61,813 nt of DNA from Nitrospirota bacterium (GCA_021789495.1 JAJYJM010000010.1:1-61813), one strand, 5' to 3'. Counted from the first letter of the stretch, positions 44,447 through 53,582 are shown. Numbers and translations: made by a program. Notes: generated by a model not told the origin, from the sequence alone.

Positions 44447-45249
44447 GACATCCTCCAGAAACGCCGCCGCCGCACCTTGAAATCCTTGATTCCCGCATCC
44501 TCCGCGAGTCTTCTCATCTCGGCGAGGGTAAAGGACTTCAAGACGGACAGCGGGCCGTCATAGCGGGTATACCTGTTGGCCGTAAAGAGCCGGGTTAAAA
44601 TCCATATCAGCGCCCAGGGGATGATATTTCTGCGCAAGTCCCCGATAATTACGGCAAACCTGGAGACGCGGGACATCTCGACCATGAACTTCACGGCGTC
44701 ACCACGGCTCAAATGGTGCAATACAAGGGAACAATGTACAATATCGAAGCTTCCATCCGGGAATGGAAGCGCCAGGCCGTCGGCTGAAATATATGATATT
44801 TCAGGATTTCTTTGATGCCGGTCTACCGGTTGATGCCGGTCTACCGGCCCCAGGTTCCAGGTCCTCCCGGCTGCCAGGGCGGCAGGGTTTAAGTCCGCCG
44901 CTGCGGAAAACACTTTATAACCCTTGCCTTCCGCGTAGTTGGCCATGACGGCGGTAATATCCGCAGAGCCTGCGGCGACATCCAGAATCCCAAGACTCTC
45001 GCGCTTCTCCATACGCCCCAGCGCGAACTCAAGCTCTTTTAACGCCGAGCCGACTCCGCCCAGCCGCAGGTTCACACGCCGGATGTCCAGCAGGCTTTCC
45101 TGAAGCTCCCGGCTGTCCTGCATATCCGGCGGCAGGTCAAGAAGCTCCGGGTCCATGCGTCTGCGGGGAACGAGCCTAAAAAGGCCGCGCCACGGTTCAT
45201 AGCCGCAAGCCGCTGCCTCCGCTCCGGTATGCCTGCCGGGCGAGGGCAT
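44416..45249 (-). CDS. SAM-dependent methyltransferase (class I)
   Basis: This 277-residue protein has motif I ILDVAAGSADI (88-98), acidic ADLNP motif II (119-123) and LPFPDGSFDIVHCSLVLHHL typical of UbiE-like C- or O-methyltransferases. The N-terminal VPRRRMDPELLDLP and RRVNLRLGG pattern resembles methyltransferases found beside ketosynthase or type III PKS genes. An 18-base perfect tandem duplication gives PVDRHQPVDRHQ at 135-146, and the C-terminus is repeat-encoded. The start overlaps the mdh stop as TGATG. Confidence 0.85.
   Translation of the reverse strand: MPSPGRHTGAEAAACGYEPWRGLFRLVPRRRMDPELLDLPPDMQDSRELQESLLDIRRVNLRLGGVGSALKELEFALGRMEKRESLGILDVAAGSADITAVMANYAEGKGYKVFSAAADLNPAALAAGRTWNLGPVDRHQPVDRHQRNPEISYISADGLALPFPDGSFDIVHCSLVLHHLSRGDAVKFMVEMSRVSRFAVIIGDLRRNIIPWALIWILTRLFTANRYTRYDGPLSVLKSFTLAEMRRLAEDAGIKDFKVRRRRFWRMSLLSFQVKRK
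44812..44847. repeat. 18-base perfect tandem duplication inside the methyltransferase
   Basis: The unit TTGATGCCGGTCTACCGG occurs twice back to back (44812-44829, 44830-44847), in frame. Its core is shared with the GCCGGTAGACCGGC palindrome at 17570-17583, so it may derive from a dispersed repeat. Confidence 0.8.
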
Positions 45250-46181
45250 CAGAAGCCAGTGGCTTCCTGTCCCTTCCTTACCGCCTCGACTGACTTATCA
45301 AAGGCCTCGCGCTCGCCTTTCACGAGCGTAACCTGTAGTATCTCCTCTACGCCGTCCCGGCCTAAGATGACAGGCACACCGGTAAAGACGCCGGAGACCT
45401 TGTATTCCCCTTGGAGGAGCACCGAGCAGGGCAGTATGCGCTTCTGGTCGAGCAGTATCGCCTGGGCCATGACCGCGGCGGCGGCGGCAGGCGCATAGAA
45501 GGCGCTGCCGGTCTTGAGCATGGAAACAATCTCAGCCCCGCCGTTACGAGTCCGCTCGACAACGGAGTCGATCGAGTCCTTGTCCATGAGTTCCGTAATG
45601 GGAATTCCGGCGACTGTGGTGTAACGCGGGAGCGGGAGCATCTGGTCTCCGTGCCCGCCCAGGACGAAGGCCTGGATGCTGTCTGCGGATATGCCGAGTT
45701 CGATGGATATGAACGTGCGGAACCTCGCTGCGTCGAGTACTCCGCCCATGCCTATGACGCGCTCCTTCGAGAAGCCGCTGACCTTCCATGCGACATACGC
45801 CATGACGTCCATCGGGTTCGTCACGACTATTATCTTCGCATCGGGAGAGAGCGGCGCGGCGGCCTTTGTGACCTCGGAGACAATCTTCACGTTTGCGGAG
45901 AGCAGGTCGTCCCGGCTCATTCCGGGCTTCCTGGCCATCCCGGCGGTGATGATTATAAGGTCGGAGCCTGCGGTCTCCTCGTAGGTGTTCGTCCCGATAA
46001 TGTCCCCGCTTATACCTATTACCGGCGCGGACTGGAGAAGGTCGAGTCCTTTTCCTTGAGGCACACCCTCCACCACGTCCACAAGCGCAACGTCGCCCAG
46101 GCGCATTTCCAGTATCCTCTGGGCCACTGTGGCGCCGACATTGCCTGCGCCGATTACCGTTATTTTATTTCTTTTCTGCAA
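45249..46181 (-). CDS. mdh: Malate dehydrogenase
   Basis: This 310-residue LDH-like malate dehydrogenase has NAD motif [10 protein letters not shown] (11-20), [11 protein letters not shown] (the Arg/active loop characteristic of malate rather than lactate specificity) and the catalytic His in [10 protein letters not shown]. The start is TTG with AAGGAGG six bases upstream. It belongs to the central TCA or reductive pathway. The methyltransferase start overlaps its stop, so the tailoring genes may be expressed with it. Confidence 0.95.
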   Translation of the reverse strand: MQKRNKITVIGAGNVGATVAQRILEMRLGDVALVDVVEGVPQGKGLDLLQSAPVIGISGDIIGTNTYEETAGSDLIIITAGMARKPGMSRDDLLSANVKIVSEVTKAAAPLSPDAKIIVVTNPMDVMAYVAWKVSGFSKERVIGMGGVLDAARFRTFISIELGISADSIQAFVLGGHGDQMLPLPRYTTVAGIPITELMDKDSIDSVVERTRNGGAEIVSMLKTGSAFYAPAAAAAVMAQAILLDQKRILPCSVLLQGEYKVSGVFTGVPVILGRDGVEEILQVTLVKGEREAFDKSVEAVRKGQEATGF

Positions 46182-46199
46182 AGCCGCCTCCTTTTTGAC

Positions 46200-47477
46200 T
46201 TACGGTTTCGTGATTTTTACTCTCCCTATTTTCCTCTCGTCCATCTCCAGCACTTCAAACTTCAGGTCCTTGTATTTCAATATCTCGCCGGGACGGGGCA
46301 TCCTCCCGAAAAGCCCGAATACGAACCCGCCGATTGTGTTGAAATCCCCGGACTGTATATTTATTCCCGTCTCCTGGCTAACTTCGTCGAGGTCAGCCGC
46401 ACCGGAGACGACAAAATTCTTCTCGTCTACAATCTGCACCTCGCTCTCTTCCCGGTCGAACTCGTCCTGTATGGAGCCGACTATTTCCTCGAGGAGGTCT
46501 TCGAGCGTTATAAGCCCGGCGGTTCCTCCGTACTCGTCTATGACGATGACCATCTGTATCTTCTGGTCCTGCATCTCCGTAAGGAGCTCGCGGACGCGCT
46601 TCGTCTCCGGGATGAAATATGCCGGCCTGACCATCCTCTTTATTGTATCATTTTCGTCGAGCTCTCCGCGCGACATGGCAATGACGAGGTCCTTGACATA
46701 TAGTACACCCTGAATCTCGTCGACGGATTCCATAACAACGGGATAGCGCGAATGCCCGTGCTCCGCCACAAGAGAGAGAGCTTCCGAGACCTTCGCACCG
46801 TTCTCGATGGAGATTATTTCCGTCCTGGGGCGCATGGCCTCCACGGCAAGAGTATCCCCGAACTCGAAGACTTTGTGCAGCATAGCCTTCTCCTGCACGT
46901 CGAGCGCGCCTTCTTCCTGCCCTATGGATATTATGGCCTTTATCTCGTCCTCGGTAACGAACGGGGTCTTCTCCGTGTCTCCGCCGAAGAACCTTATGAC
47001 CGCGCCCGTGACGCTCGTGAAAACCCAGACTATCGGGTGCATCAGGGATATTATGAACTCCATCGGCCTTGCGACCATGAGCGCAACCTTCGAGGCGTTG
47101 GACGCGGCGAATGTCTTCGGGGCAATCTCTCCGAACATGACTATGAAGGCAGTCATTACCACCGAGGCGGCAAGCGTGACGAACCGGTATTTGGGGAAAA
47201 GCGAGATGGCCAGGGCGGCACCGAGGGACGAGGCCAGGATTATGAAGAAATTTTCTGTCAGGAGTATCGTCCCGAACAGCCTGCCGTGCTCCTCGCGTAT
47301 CTTCTGCACAGACTTTGCGTTCTGGTCTCCCTTCTCGACCATACTCCTTATCCTCAGGCGGCTTACGGATATGAGCGCGGCCTCGGAGCTGGAGAAAAAC
47401 GCCACGAAAAGCACGCATACCAGGATAATTACTATGCTCAGGAAAGGGTCAGGAGTGGGTATTGCCAGCGATTCCAT
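46200..47477 (-). CDS. CNNM/CorC-HlyC family CBS-domain membrane protein
   Basis: This 425-residue protein has an N-terminal DUF21/CNNM region with four membrane helices (SIVIILVCVLFVAFFSSSEAALISVSRLRIRSMVEKG), two CBS domains (RTEIISIENGAKVSEAL..., MVRPAYFIPETKRVRELL...) and a C-terminal CorC_HlyC domain. Relatives affect Mg/Co or other ion transport. The start is the ATG with GAGG five bases upstream. An upstream in-frame ATG at 47540 lacks support. Confidence 0.92.
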   Translation of the reverse strand: MESLAIPTPDPFLSIVIILVCVLFVAFFSSSEAALISVSRLRIRSMVEKGDQNAKSVQKIREEHGRLFGTILLTENFFIILASSLGAALAISLFPKYRFVTLAASVVMTAFIVMFGEIAPKTFAASNASKVALMVARPMEFIISLMHPIVWVFTSVTGAVIRFFGGDTEKTPFVTEDEIKAIISIGQEEGALDVQEKAMLHKVFEFGDTLAVEAMRPRTEIISIENGAKVSEALSLVAEHGHSRYPVVMESVDEIQGVLYVKDLVIAMSRGELDENDTIKRMVRPAYFIPETKRVRELLTEMQDQKIQMVIVIDEYGGTAGLITLEDLLEEIVGSIQDEFDREESEVQIVDEKNFVVSGAADLDEVSQETGINIQSGDFNTIGGFVFGLFGRMPRPGEILKYKDLKFEVLEMDERKIGRVKITKP

Positions 47478-47649
47478 TTGTCCTCTTGGGTATCCAAAAA
47501 ACGAGGGGGCGCAAGCTATATACGCCCCCATCCCCTGCACTTCAATAGGAAATTATATCATAACGGTATAATTTTTTTAATAAAAAAATCCCTCACCGCG
47601 CTGAATCCCCGCCTTTTTGATATTAATAAAAAATTTTACCTGAATTAAT

Positions 47650-47678
47650 TTGACAAAATATTAAGTTTACTATATCAA
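47650..47678 (+). promoter_or_regulatory. Sigma70-type promoter of the H-NOX-like gene
   Basis: TTGACA (47650-47655) is followed after 17 bases by TATCAA (47673-47678) in a very AT-rich divergent gap (47541-47716). GAGAGGGA precedes the ATG. A TATAAT on the minus strand near 47552 could serve the CorC gene. Confidence 0.5.
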
Positions 47679-47716
47679 TAGAAGAGGAAGCCACCCACAA
47701 AACGAGAGGGATTGCC

Positions 47717-48298
47717 ATGAAAGAGCTGCTTGGAGGGATGTTGAACGGAATGAAAGATGTTTTAGCCGAAAGGGCCGGAGAGGGATCTCTGGAAAAAATC
47801 TTGCTGTACTGCGGCATAACCGAAATTTCATCGGTAAATTCACCCGAAAGTGCGCCGAAAGCAGTTCTCTGCATGCTGGAAAACCTATGCAGGACGCTCA
47901 ACGTTCCCCTGGAAGAGACGGCGGAGGTCTACGGCGAACACTGGTTCAAACATTACATACCCAAGATCACGCCCTACCTCGGGACGGACGTGAACGACTC
48001 GAAATCGTTTCTGCTGAAGCTGAACGAGATACACTCATCCATGTCCGCCCCGGACGGCGACAGCCCATTTTTCTGCTACGACTGGAAGGACAGGGACACG
48101 CTGATTATGAGCTTCAACGGCCTCGATGAATGGGAGGACCTGCCGGCTTATTTGTTCAAGGGGATGATAAGCGGCGTGGCGAAATTCTACGGCGAAGACG
48201 TGAGGCTATTCACGGGCCCGTCGAACACGTTTATAATAATCTTCCAGGGAGCCGAGGTCAGAAAAAGGAAAATCCAACGAGCAGGAAGCTTGAATTGA
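47717..48298 (+). CDS. Divergent H-NOX-like (heme NO-binding, HNOB) domain protein
   Basis: This 193-residue standalone protein follows the H-NOX layout: helical start MKELLGGMLNG, EVYGEHWFKHYIPK, FLLKLNEIH (His106, at the place of the proximal heme His), a beta region and the ending FKGMISGVAKFYGEDVRLF. The usual YxSxR heme-propionate motif is replaced by FNGLD (133-137), so heme binding is uncertain. Cys120 may be of interest. There is no partner kinase or cyclase adjacent. The 3' end overlaps the convergent PagL-like gene by 41 bases. Confidence 0.6.
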   Translation: MKELLGGMLNGMKDVLAERAGEGSLEKILLYCGITEISSVNSPESAPKAVLCMLENLCRTLNVPLEETAEVYGEHWFKHYIPKITPYLGTDVNDSKSFLLKLNEIHSSMSAPDGDSPFFCYDWKDRDTLIMSFNGLDEWEDLPAYLFKGMISGVAKFYGEDVRLFTGPSNTFIIIFQGAEVRKRKIQRAGSLN

Positions 48299-48842
48299 TG
48301 CTCCAGTTCGGGTCCTTTATGTGAGCGTTGGAGATGTGCCGGTAGCGGTACTGGACGTTTACGGCATGTTTTTCGTCTATGAAATACTGTACGCCAAAAC
48401 CGGTCTGGATTATGAAATTGAAATCCGACCCCTGGACGTTATGGCCGATTGGCTCGTAGACAGCCCCGAATCCGAAGGTGGAATATGGCGACCATCGGCT
48501 GTGAAGCGCGGTGAAGTTGTATTTAAAGCCCGCAAACGAAAGCCCCGCCTCCATCTTGCCGTTAGGGTGCGTAATCACACCGACAACCGGCTCCGCCTGG
48601 TACTGGACGAGACCGCGGAAAAAAGACGCGCCAAGCTCTTTTTTTGTCAGGAGTATCGAGATAGACGGCATGAAGACCGCGTGCTCTATGCAGGGCTGAA
48701 CGGAGTGATGATCCATCGCCCAGCCGTACCCGGACAGGAAGCCAAGCTCGTATGGGCTGTTCCTGATGATATTAACGGAATCCAAATCCGCGGCGAAAGC
48801 GGGGGCAAACAAAAAAAACAGCAATGTCATTATGACCGTCAT
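48258..48842 (-). CDS. PagL-like lipid A deacylase (acyloxyacyl hydrolase family)
   Basis: This outer-membrane beta-barrel-type protein has a short signal peptide (LLFFLFAPAFA). It ends with the PagL active-site pattern: YRHISNAHIKDPN, giving the His-x-Ser pair, followed by a conserved NSSFLLVGFSFF barrel end with a terminal aromatic. PagL removes the 3-O acyl chain of lipid A. The start codon choice is uncertain: ATGs at 48842 and 48830 both give a signal peptide, and the first lies inside a REP-like repeat. A longer frame to 48920 or 49016 reads through repeats and is unlikely. Confidence 0.75.
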   Translation of the reverse strand: MTVIMTLLFFLFAPAFAADLDSVNIIRNSPYELGFLSGYGWAMDHHSVQPCIEHAVFMPSISILLTKKELGASFFRGLVQYQAEPVVGVITHPNGKMEAGLSFAGFKYNFTALHSRWSPYSTFGFGAVYEPIGHNVQGSDFNFIIQTGFGVQYFIDEKHAVNVQYRYRHISNAHIKDPNWSINSSFLLVGFSFF

Positions 48843-48866
48843 TCCCGTGAAAACGGGAATCCATTG
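48838..48866. repeat. REP-like inverted repeat (copy 6) overlapping the PagL-like start
   Basis: GTCATTCCCGTGAAAACGGGAAT contains the ATG at 48842. It encodes WIPVFTGMT if translated. A degenerate half (CCCCCGCTTTCGCGGGGG) follows at 48884-48904. Confidence 0.75.
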
Positions 48867-48923
48867 TCTTTTAAAGTCTCTGGGCCCCCGCTTTCGCGGG
48901 GGTGACAAATTAATTTTCATTAT

Positions 48924-48965
48924 CACCTTCTCCCCCCGCCCTCTCCCGTCGAGGGAGAGGGTGAA
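48924..48965. repeat. GGGAGAGGG-type repeat (copy 4)
   Basis: CCCTCTCCCGTCGAGGGAGAGGG forms a perfect hairpin just before the uxs stop region. It is related to copies at 219-270, 2431-2481 and in mutL. A hairpin without a T-run. Confidence 0.7.
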
Positions 48966-48966
48966 A

Positions 48967-49902
48967 TCATACCCCCAGCTTCTTCTTGAAATAATCGAGC
49001 GTCCTTGCCAGCCCATCCTTAAGCCCCACCTTCGGCTCCCAACCGAGCAGGCTCTTCGCTTTCGTTATATCCGGCTGGCGGACTTTCGGGTCGTCCTCAG
49101 GCAGGGACTTAAATACTATTCTGCTCTTCGAGCCGGTAATTTTGACTATCGCTTCCGCCATGCCAAGCACGCTCATCTCTGCGGGGTTCCCGATATTTAC
49201 CGGCGTGTCTATATCGGAGAACAAAAGCCTTGCAATGCCGTCAACCTCGTCTGAGACAAAGCAGAAACTCCTGGTCTGAGAGCCGTCGCCGTAGACGGTT
49301 ATGTCCTCGTTTTTCAGGGCCTGGCACATGAAGTTCGGCACCGCGCGCCCGTCCCGTATGCGCATCCTGGGGCCGTAGGTATTAAATATGCGGACGATGC
49401 GCGTCTGCACCCCGTGGTAGCGGTGATACGCCATCGTCATGGCCTCGGAGAACCGCTTCGCCTCGTCGTATACCCCCCTTGGGCCGATGGGGTTCACATT
49501 GCCCCAGTAGTCCTCCGTCTGCGGGTGGATTAAGGGGTCTCCGTATACCTCGGACGTCGAGGCCAGAAGGAACACGGCCCTCTTTTCCTTTGCAAGCCCA
49601 AGGGCCTTGTGCGTCCCGAGGGAGCCGACTTTCATGGTCTGGATGGGAAGCTCAAGGTAGTCTATCGGGGAGGCCGGAGACGCGAAGTGCAGGATATAGT
49701 CCAGCGGGCCGTCCACGAAAAGGTAGTTGGTCACGTCGTATTTTATGAACGTGAACTTCTCGCTTTTTATGTGCGCAATGTTTGAGACGTCTCCGGTGAT
49801 GAGATTGTCAACGCATATCACCTCATGCCCATCCGCCAGGAACCTGTCGGCCAGGTGAGAACCTATGAAACCAGCCCCTCCGGTAATGAGTATCCGAGTC
49901 AA
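48967..49902 (-). CDS. UDP-glucuronate decarboxylase (UDP-xylose synthase)
   Basis: This 311-residue extended SDR converts UDP-glucuronate to UDP-xylose. It has GGAGFIGSH near the start, the UXS-type [25 protein letters not shown] (catalytic Tyr/Lys in YDEAK), and [10 protein letters not shown]. The start is TTG with GGAGG upstream. It follows ugd by 13 bases, and ugd makes its substrate, so the two form a UDP-glucose to UDP-xylose route. Confidence 0.93.
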   Translation of the reverse strand: MTRILITGGAGFIGSHLADRFLADGHEVICVDNLITGDVSNIAHIKSEKFTFIKYDVTNYLFVDGPLDYILHFASPASPIDYLELPIQTMKVGSLGTHKALGLAKEKRAVFLLASTSEVYGDPLIHPQTEDYWGNVNPIGPRGVYDEAKRFSEAMTMAYHRYHGVQTRIVRIFNTYGPRMRIRDGRAVPNFMCQALKNEDITVYGDGSQTRSFCFVSDEVDGIARLLFSDIDTPVNIGNPAEMSVLGMAEAIVKITGSKSRIVFKSLPEDDPKVRQPDITKAKSLLGWEPKVGLKDGLARTLDYFKKKLGV

Positions 49903-49915
49903 ATTCCGCCTCCTT

Positions 49916-51220
49916 TTAGTGCCTGCCGACGCAGGCGTATCTGAAACCTTCCGCCCTCATCTTGTCCGGTTCGTATACGTTCCTTAAGTCGATTATAATA
50001 GGGTTCTTCAGGCTGTGCTTGAGCTTCTGAAGGTCGAGTATCCTGAACTGGTTCCATTCCGTCATTATCACGATGGCGTCCGCGCCCTCGGCGCAGGAAT
50101 AAGAGCCGTCGCAATACGTTATGTCGGGCAGGAGTTTCTTCGCCTCGTTTGTCGCAACGGGGTCGTAGGCGCGTATGACGGCGCCTTCCTTCGCAAGGGC
50201 TTTTATGATGGGCACGGACGGCGCGTCCCGCATGTCGTCGGTATTGGGCTTGAACGAAAGCCCCAGAACCGCGATGGTCTTCCCAGCGACACTGCCGCCC
50301 AATACTCCGCGTATCTTGTCGGTCATCTTCGCGCGCTGCTCGTGGTTCACGTCGAGCACGGCCTTTACAATCCTGAAGTCGTACCCGTGCTCCTTCGCAA
50401 TCTGCACAATGGCCTGCGTGTCCTTCGGGAAACAAGAGCCGCCGAAACCGGGTCCGGGGTGCAGGAACTTCGAGCCGATGCGGTTGTCCAGCCCCATGCC
50501 GACGGCGACCTTGTGCACGTCTGCGCGCACCAGATCGCAGATATTCGCAATCTCGTTTATGAAAGAAATCTTTACGGCAAGGAAGGCGTTCGATGCGTAT
50601 TTTATCATCTCCGCCGTGGCGACGTTCGTCTGGACGAACGGCGTCTCTATCAGATACAGCGGGCTGTAGAGGTCTTTCATAATTGCCATCGCCTGGTCGG
50701 AGTCGGCGCCGATTACCACCCTGTTCGGGTGCATGAAGTCCTCTATAGCCGAGCCTTCGCGCAGGAACTCCGGGTTCGATACTATGTCGAAATCCACCTT
50801 CTCCCTCTGGCTCTTGCTGATGATGGCGCGCAGTCTCTCGCCCGTCCCGACGGGCACGGTGCTCTTCGTGACGACAACCTTGTAACCGTTCATATTGCGC
50901 GCGATGCTCTGGGCCACCTCCTCCACGTAGGAGAGGTCGGCTGAGCCGTCTTCCCTCGGCGGAGTGCCGACGGCGATAAAGACCACCAGCGCCTTCTGCA
51001 CCGCTTCGGCGAGGTCTGAGGTGAAGGATATGTGGCCGTCCTTCATGTTCTTCTTCACCATCTCCTCAAGCCCCGGCTCGTATATCGGTATTATCCCCTG
51101 TCTTAAGTCGGATATTTTCTTTTCGTCGTTATCGACGCAGGTAACCTTCAGACCGAATTCGGCGAAGCACGCGCCCGTGACAAGCCCGACGTAGCCGGAA
51201 CCAACGACGCAGATGTTCAT
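49916..51220 (-). CDS. ugd: UDP-glucose 6-dehydrogenase
   Basis: This enzyme oxidises UDP-glucose to UDP-glucuronate with two NAD. Its 434 residues have [10 protein letters not shown] near the N-terminus, the [10 protein letters not shown] region and the catalytic Cys in [11 protein letters not shown]. It overlaps the rmlD stop by ATGA. Product is used by the next gene (UDP-xylose synthase). Confidence 0.96.
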   Translation of the reverse strand: MNICVVGSGYVGLVTGACFAEFGLKVTCVDNDEKKISDLRQGIIPIYEPGLEEMVKKNMKDGHISFTSDLAEAVQKALVVFIAVGTPPREDGSADLSYVEEVAQSIARNMNGYKVVVTKSTVPVGTGERLRAIISKSQREKVDFDIVSNPEFLREGSAIEDFMHPNRVVIGADSDQAMAIMKDLYSPLYLIETPFVQTNVATAEMIKYASNAFLAVKISFINEIANICDLVRADVHKVAVGMGLDNRIGSKFLHPGPGFGGSCFPKDTQAIVQIAKEHGYDFRIVKAVLDVNHEQRAKMTDKIRGVLGGSVAGKTIAVLGLSFKPNTDDMRDAPSVPIIKALAKEGAVIRAYDPVATNEAKKLLPDITYCDGSYSCAEGADAIVIMTEWNQFRILDLQKLKHSLKNPIIIDLRNVYEPDKMRAEGFRYACVGRH

Positions 51221-52143
51221 TTAATGGCAACCTCCCTGTGCATTAGGTAGTCTTCCAAAGCCTCTTCCCAGCCGCGCATGTGATGCCCGGTGGTTCTTTC
51301 GTATTTTCCCTTCGAGAGGACGGAATACGCCGGACGGAGGGCCGGCCTGCCGAGCTCTTCCGTGGTAATCGGATTTACGTTTATGCCCGCGGCGCCGGAG
51401 AGCCTGAGGATTTCCCTTGCGTAATCGAACCACGAGCAGTATCCCTCGTTCGCCGCATGGAATATGCCCGAGGCGTCCGCTTCGACAAGCCTCGCCAGAG
51501 CGTCGGATAAATCAACCGTGTATGTCGGGCTTCCCATCTGGTCCGAGACGACGGACAGTTCGTCCTTCTTCCCTATCTGCGCGAGTATCGCCTCTACGAA
51601 GTTCGGACCGTTCTTTCCGAAAAGCCACGATGTCCTCACAATCAGCGCGCCGGGCAGAATGTTTAAAACCTCCGACTCCCCTTTAAGCTTCGATTGGCCG
51701 TATACGTTAAGCGGCCCAGTCCTGTCCGTCTCGACATAAGGCTTATTTTTTTTGCCGTCGTAGACGTAGTCCGTGCTGACGTAGAGCATCTTCGCCCTCG
51801 CGCCCCAGGCCCCCCTTGCGACATTCCCGGCGCCGTCGGCATTTAAACGAAATGCCTTGTCCGGCTCCTTTTCGCAGCCGTCCACGTTCGTAAAAGCGGC
51901 GCAGTGTATCACCCAGTCGGGCTTCAGCTCCGCGGTCAGATCCCGGATCGCTATCTCGTCCAGGATGTCGCAGGTGCAAAACGATATTTTTTTTGAGTCA
52001 ACGGGCGCAATAAATTGCGCCCCTGCGTTACGCGGTTCGAGCCTCTGCGGAAGGTCGAGACCTATTGCTTCGTGCACGCCCGAGAGCCGCGCCATGAGAT
52101 CCGTCCCCAGCATCCCCGCCGCGCCTGTAACAGCTATCTTCAA
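51217..52143 (-). CDS. rfbD: dTDP-4-dehydrorhamnose reductase RmlD
   Basis: RmlD reduces dTDP-4-keto-L-rhamnose, the last step of dTDP-rhamnose synthesis. It has [17 protein letters not shown], the catalytic pair in YGQSKLKGE, and [11 protein letters not shown] start at TTG (LKIAVTG), overlapping the rmlB stop as TTGA; a longer frame to 52197 reads rmlB's end. A copy of a palindromic repeat is inserted in frame at about residues 39-47 (GAQFIAP), in the loop before the second beta-alpha unit, making this protein longer than usual there. Confidence 0.94.
   Translation of the reverse strand: MKIAVTGAAGMLGTDLMARLSGVHEAIGLDLPQRLEPRNAGAQFIAPVDSKKISFCTCDILDEIAIRDLTAELKPDWVIHCAAFTNVDGCEKEPDKAFRLNADGAGNVARGAWGARAKMLYVSTDYVYDGKKNKPYVETDRTGPLNVYGQSKLKGESEVLNILPGALIVRTSWLFGKNGPNFVEAILAQIGKKDELSVVSDQMGSPTYTVDLSDALARLVEADASGIFHAANEGYCSWFDYAREILRLSGAAGINVNPITTEELGRPALRPAYSVLSKGKYERTTGHHMRGWEEALEDYLMHREVAIK
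52002..52026 (-). repeat. GGGGCGCAATT palindrome inside the rmlD coding sequence (copy 2)
   Basis: The element with core GGGCGCAATTTATTGCGCCC matches the intergenic copy at 147-171 apart from one base of the core. It is translated in frame as GAQFIAP. Confidence 0.85.
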
Positions 52144-53126
52144 CGGGACCCCGGCTTCCCCACGAGGCGGCACCAGACCTGATTTTCCCGGTACCAACGG
52201 ATGGTGTCCCTGATGCCGTCCTCGAACGACACCTCCGGCCTCCAGCCGAGCTCGCGCCGGATTTTCGAGGAATCGATTGCATAGCGCCTGTCGTGGCCGA
52301 GGCGGTCCGGCACATAGTTTATCAGGCTCTCCGGCTTGCCGAGCTCTTTAAGTATAAGCCTCGTTATCTCTATATTTTTTCTCTCGTTGTTCCCGCCGAT
52401 GTTATATACCTCGCCCGGCACACCTTCCCGCATCACCAGATCCACCGCCTTGCAGTGATCGGATACGTGCAGCCAGTCGCGGACGTTCAGGCCATCTCCA
52501 TAGAGCGGGACGGGCCTCCCCTCAAGCGCGTTATTTATGAAGAGCGGGATAAGTTTCTCCGGGAACTGGTACGGGCCGTAGTTGTTCGAACAGCGCGTTA
52601 CGACCACCGGCAGGCCGAAGGTATGACGGCAGGCCAGCGCCAGCATATCCGCCCCGGCCTTCGAGGCGGAATACGGGCTGTTCGGAGAAAGCGGCGTCTC
52701 TTCCGTGAAATATCCTTCCGGCCCAAGCGAGCCGTAAACCTCGTCAGTGGAAATATGGACGAATATTTCCGGCTTCAGCTTCATCGCTGCGTCAAGCAAC
52801 GCCTGCGTCCCGACGATATTAGTCATTGCAAATACCGCCGGGTCTTCGATGCTCCTGTCCACGTGGGACTCGGCGGCGAAATGGACGACGGCGTCCGCGC
52901 CGTTCATGGCTTCCAACACGGCGCGCGGGTCGCAGATATTTCCCTTTATGAACCTGTAGCGCGGGTTTTTCTCAATGTCGCGCAGGTTCTCAAGGCTGCC
53001 TGCATACGTGAGGGCGTCGAAGTTGACTACCTCAGCATCCGGGTAGTTATGAATTAGGCGGCGGACGAAGTTGGAACCGATGAACCCGCACCCTCCCGTC
53101 ACCAATATTCTCCGGGGCGTCCTCAT
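52140..53126 (-). CDS. rfbB: dTDP-glucose 4,6-dehydratase RmlB
   Basis: This 328-residue extended SDR turns dTDP-glucose into dTDP-4-keto-6-deoxyglucose. It has [34 protein letters not shown], the catalytic YSASKA and [17 protein letters not shown], all diagnostic of RmlB. It starts directly after the rmlC-like gene and overlaps rmlD. Confidence 0.97.
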   Translation of the reverse strand: MRTPRRILVTGGCGFIGSNFVRRLIHNYPDAEVVNFDALTYAGSLENLRDIEKNPRYRFIKGNICDPRAVLEAMNGADAVVHFAAESHVDRSIEDPAVFAMTNIVGTQALLDAAMKLKPEIFVHISTDEVYGSLGPEGYFTEETPLSPNSPYSASKAGADMLALACRHTFGLPVVVTRCSNNYGPYQFPEKLIPLFINNALEGRPVPLYGDGLNVRDWLHVSDHCKAVDLVMREGVPGEVYNIGGNNERKNIEITRLILKELGKPESLINYVPDRLGHDRRYAIDSSKIRRELGWRPEVSFEDGIRDTIRWYRENQVWCRLVGKPGSR

Positions 53127-53582
53127 CTACCCGTCCTTCCGCGCCCAGTCGTAAGGGATGTCGCTTCCATGCGCGGGCTTTCTGAACTCGTCCGGCTCCG
53201 CAGGATTATACGGCTCCGTGGAGCAGTTCATCACCATCGCCTCCGTGTCGCTTATGCACTTGAACCCATGCCAGACAAAGGGTGGTATCTGGAGCAGAAT
53301 CCGGTTATGCTCACCAATGAAGAATTCGTTTACCTCGCCCATCGTCGGCGAGCTTTCGCGGTCGTCATAGAGGACGACCTTCATCATCCCCTTCACGCAG
53401 CAGAAATTGTCCGTCTGCTTTTTGTGGTAATGCCACGCCTTCGTCACTCCGGGCCAGGCGGTGGTAACGTATACCTGGCCGAACCTGACGAACTCCGGAT
53501 CGTCTGCACGCAGGACCTCCATAAGCCACCCGCGCTCGTCGGGTATCGCGCGAAGCTTCTTAATTTTTACGCCGTCGATCAT
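53127..53582 (-). CDS. Divergent dTDP-4-dehydrorhamnose 3,5-epimerase-family protein (RmlC-like)
   Basis: This 151-residue cupin has the RmlC layout: DERGWLMEVLR, AWHYHKKQTDNFCCVKG (catalytic His region) and IPPFVWHGFKC. The RGLHYQ motif of true RmlC is replaced by KAWHYHKK. It is shorter than the usual 180. Its position between rmlA and rmlB suggests the epimerase step, but activity or specificity may differ. The start is the ATG after the repeat at 53603-53627; a longer frame reads rmlA. Confidence 0.85.
   Translation of the reverse strand: MIDGVKIKKLRAIPDERGWLMEVLRADDPEFVRFGQVYVTTAWPGVTKAWHYHKKQTDNFCCVKGMMKVVLYDDRESSPTMGEVNEFFIGEHNRILLQIPPFVWHGFKCISDTEAMVMNCSTEPYNPAEPDEFRKPAHGSDIPYDWARKDG

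Noticed and set aside
45411..46703. Long plus-strand open frame across mdh and the CorC gene
   Set aside because: It spans two recognised genes on the other strand and has no recognisable domain.
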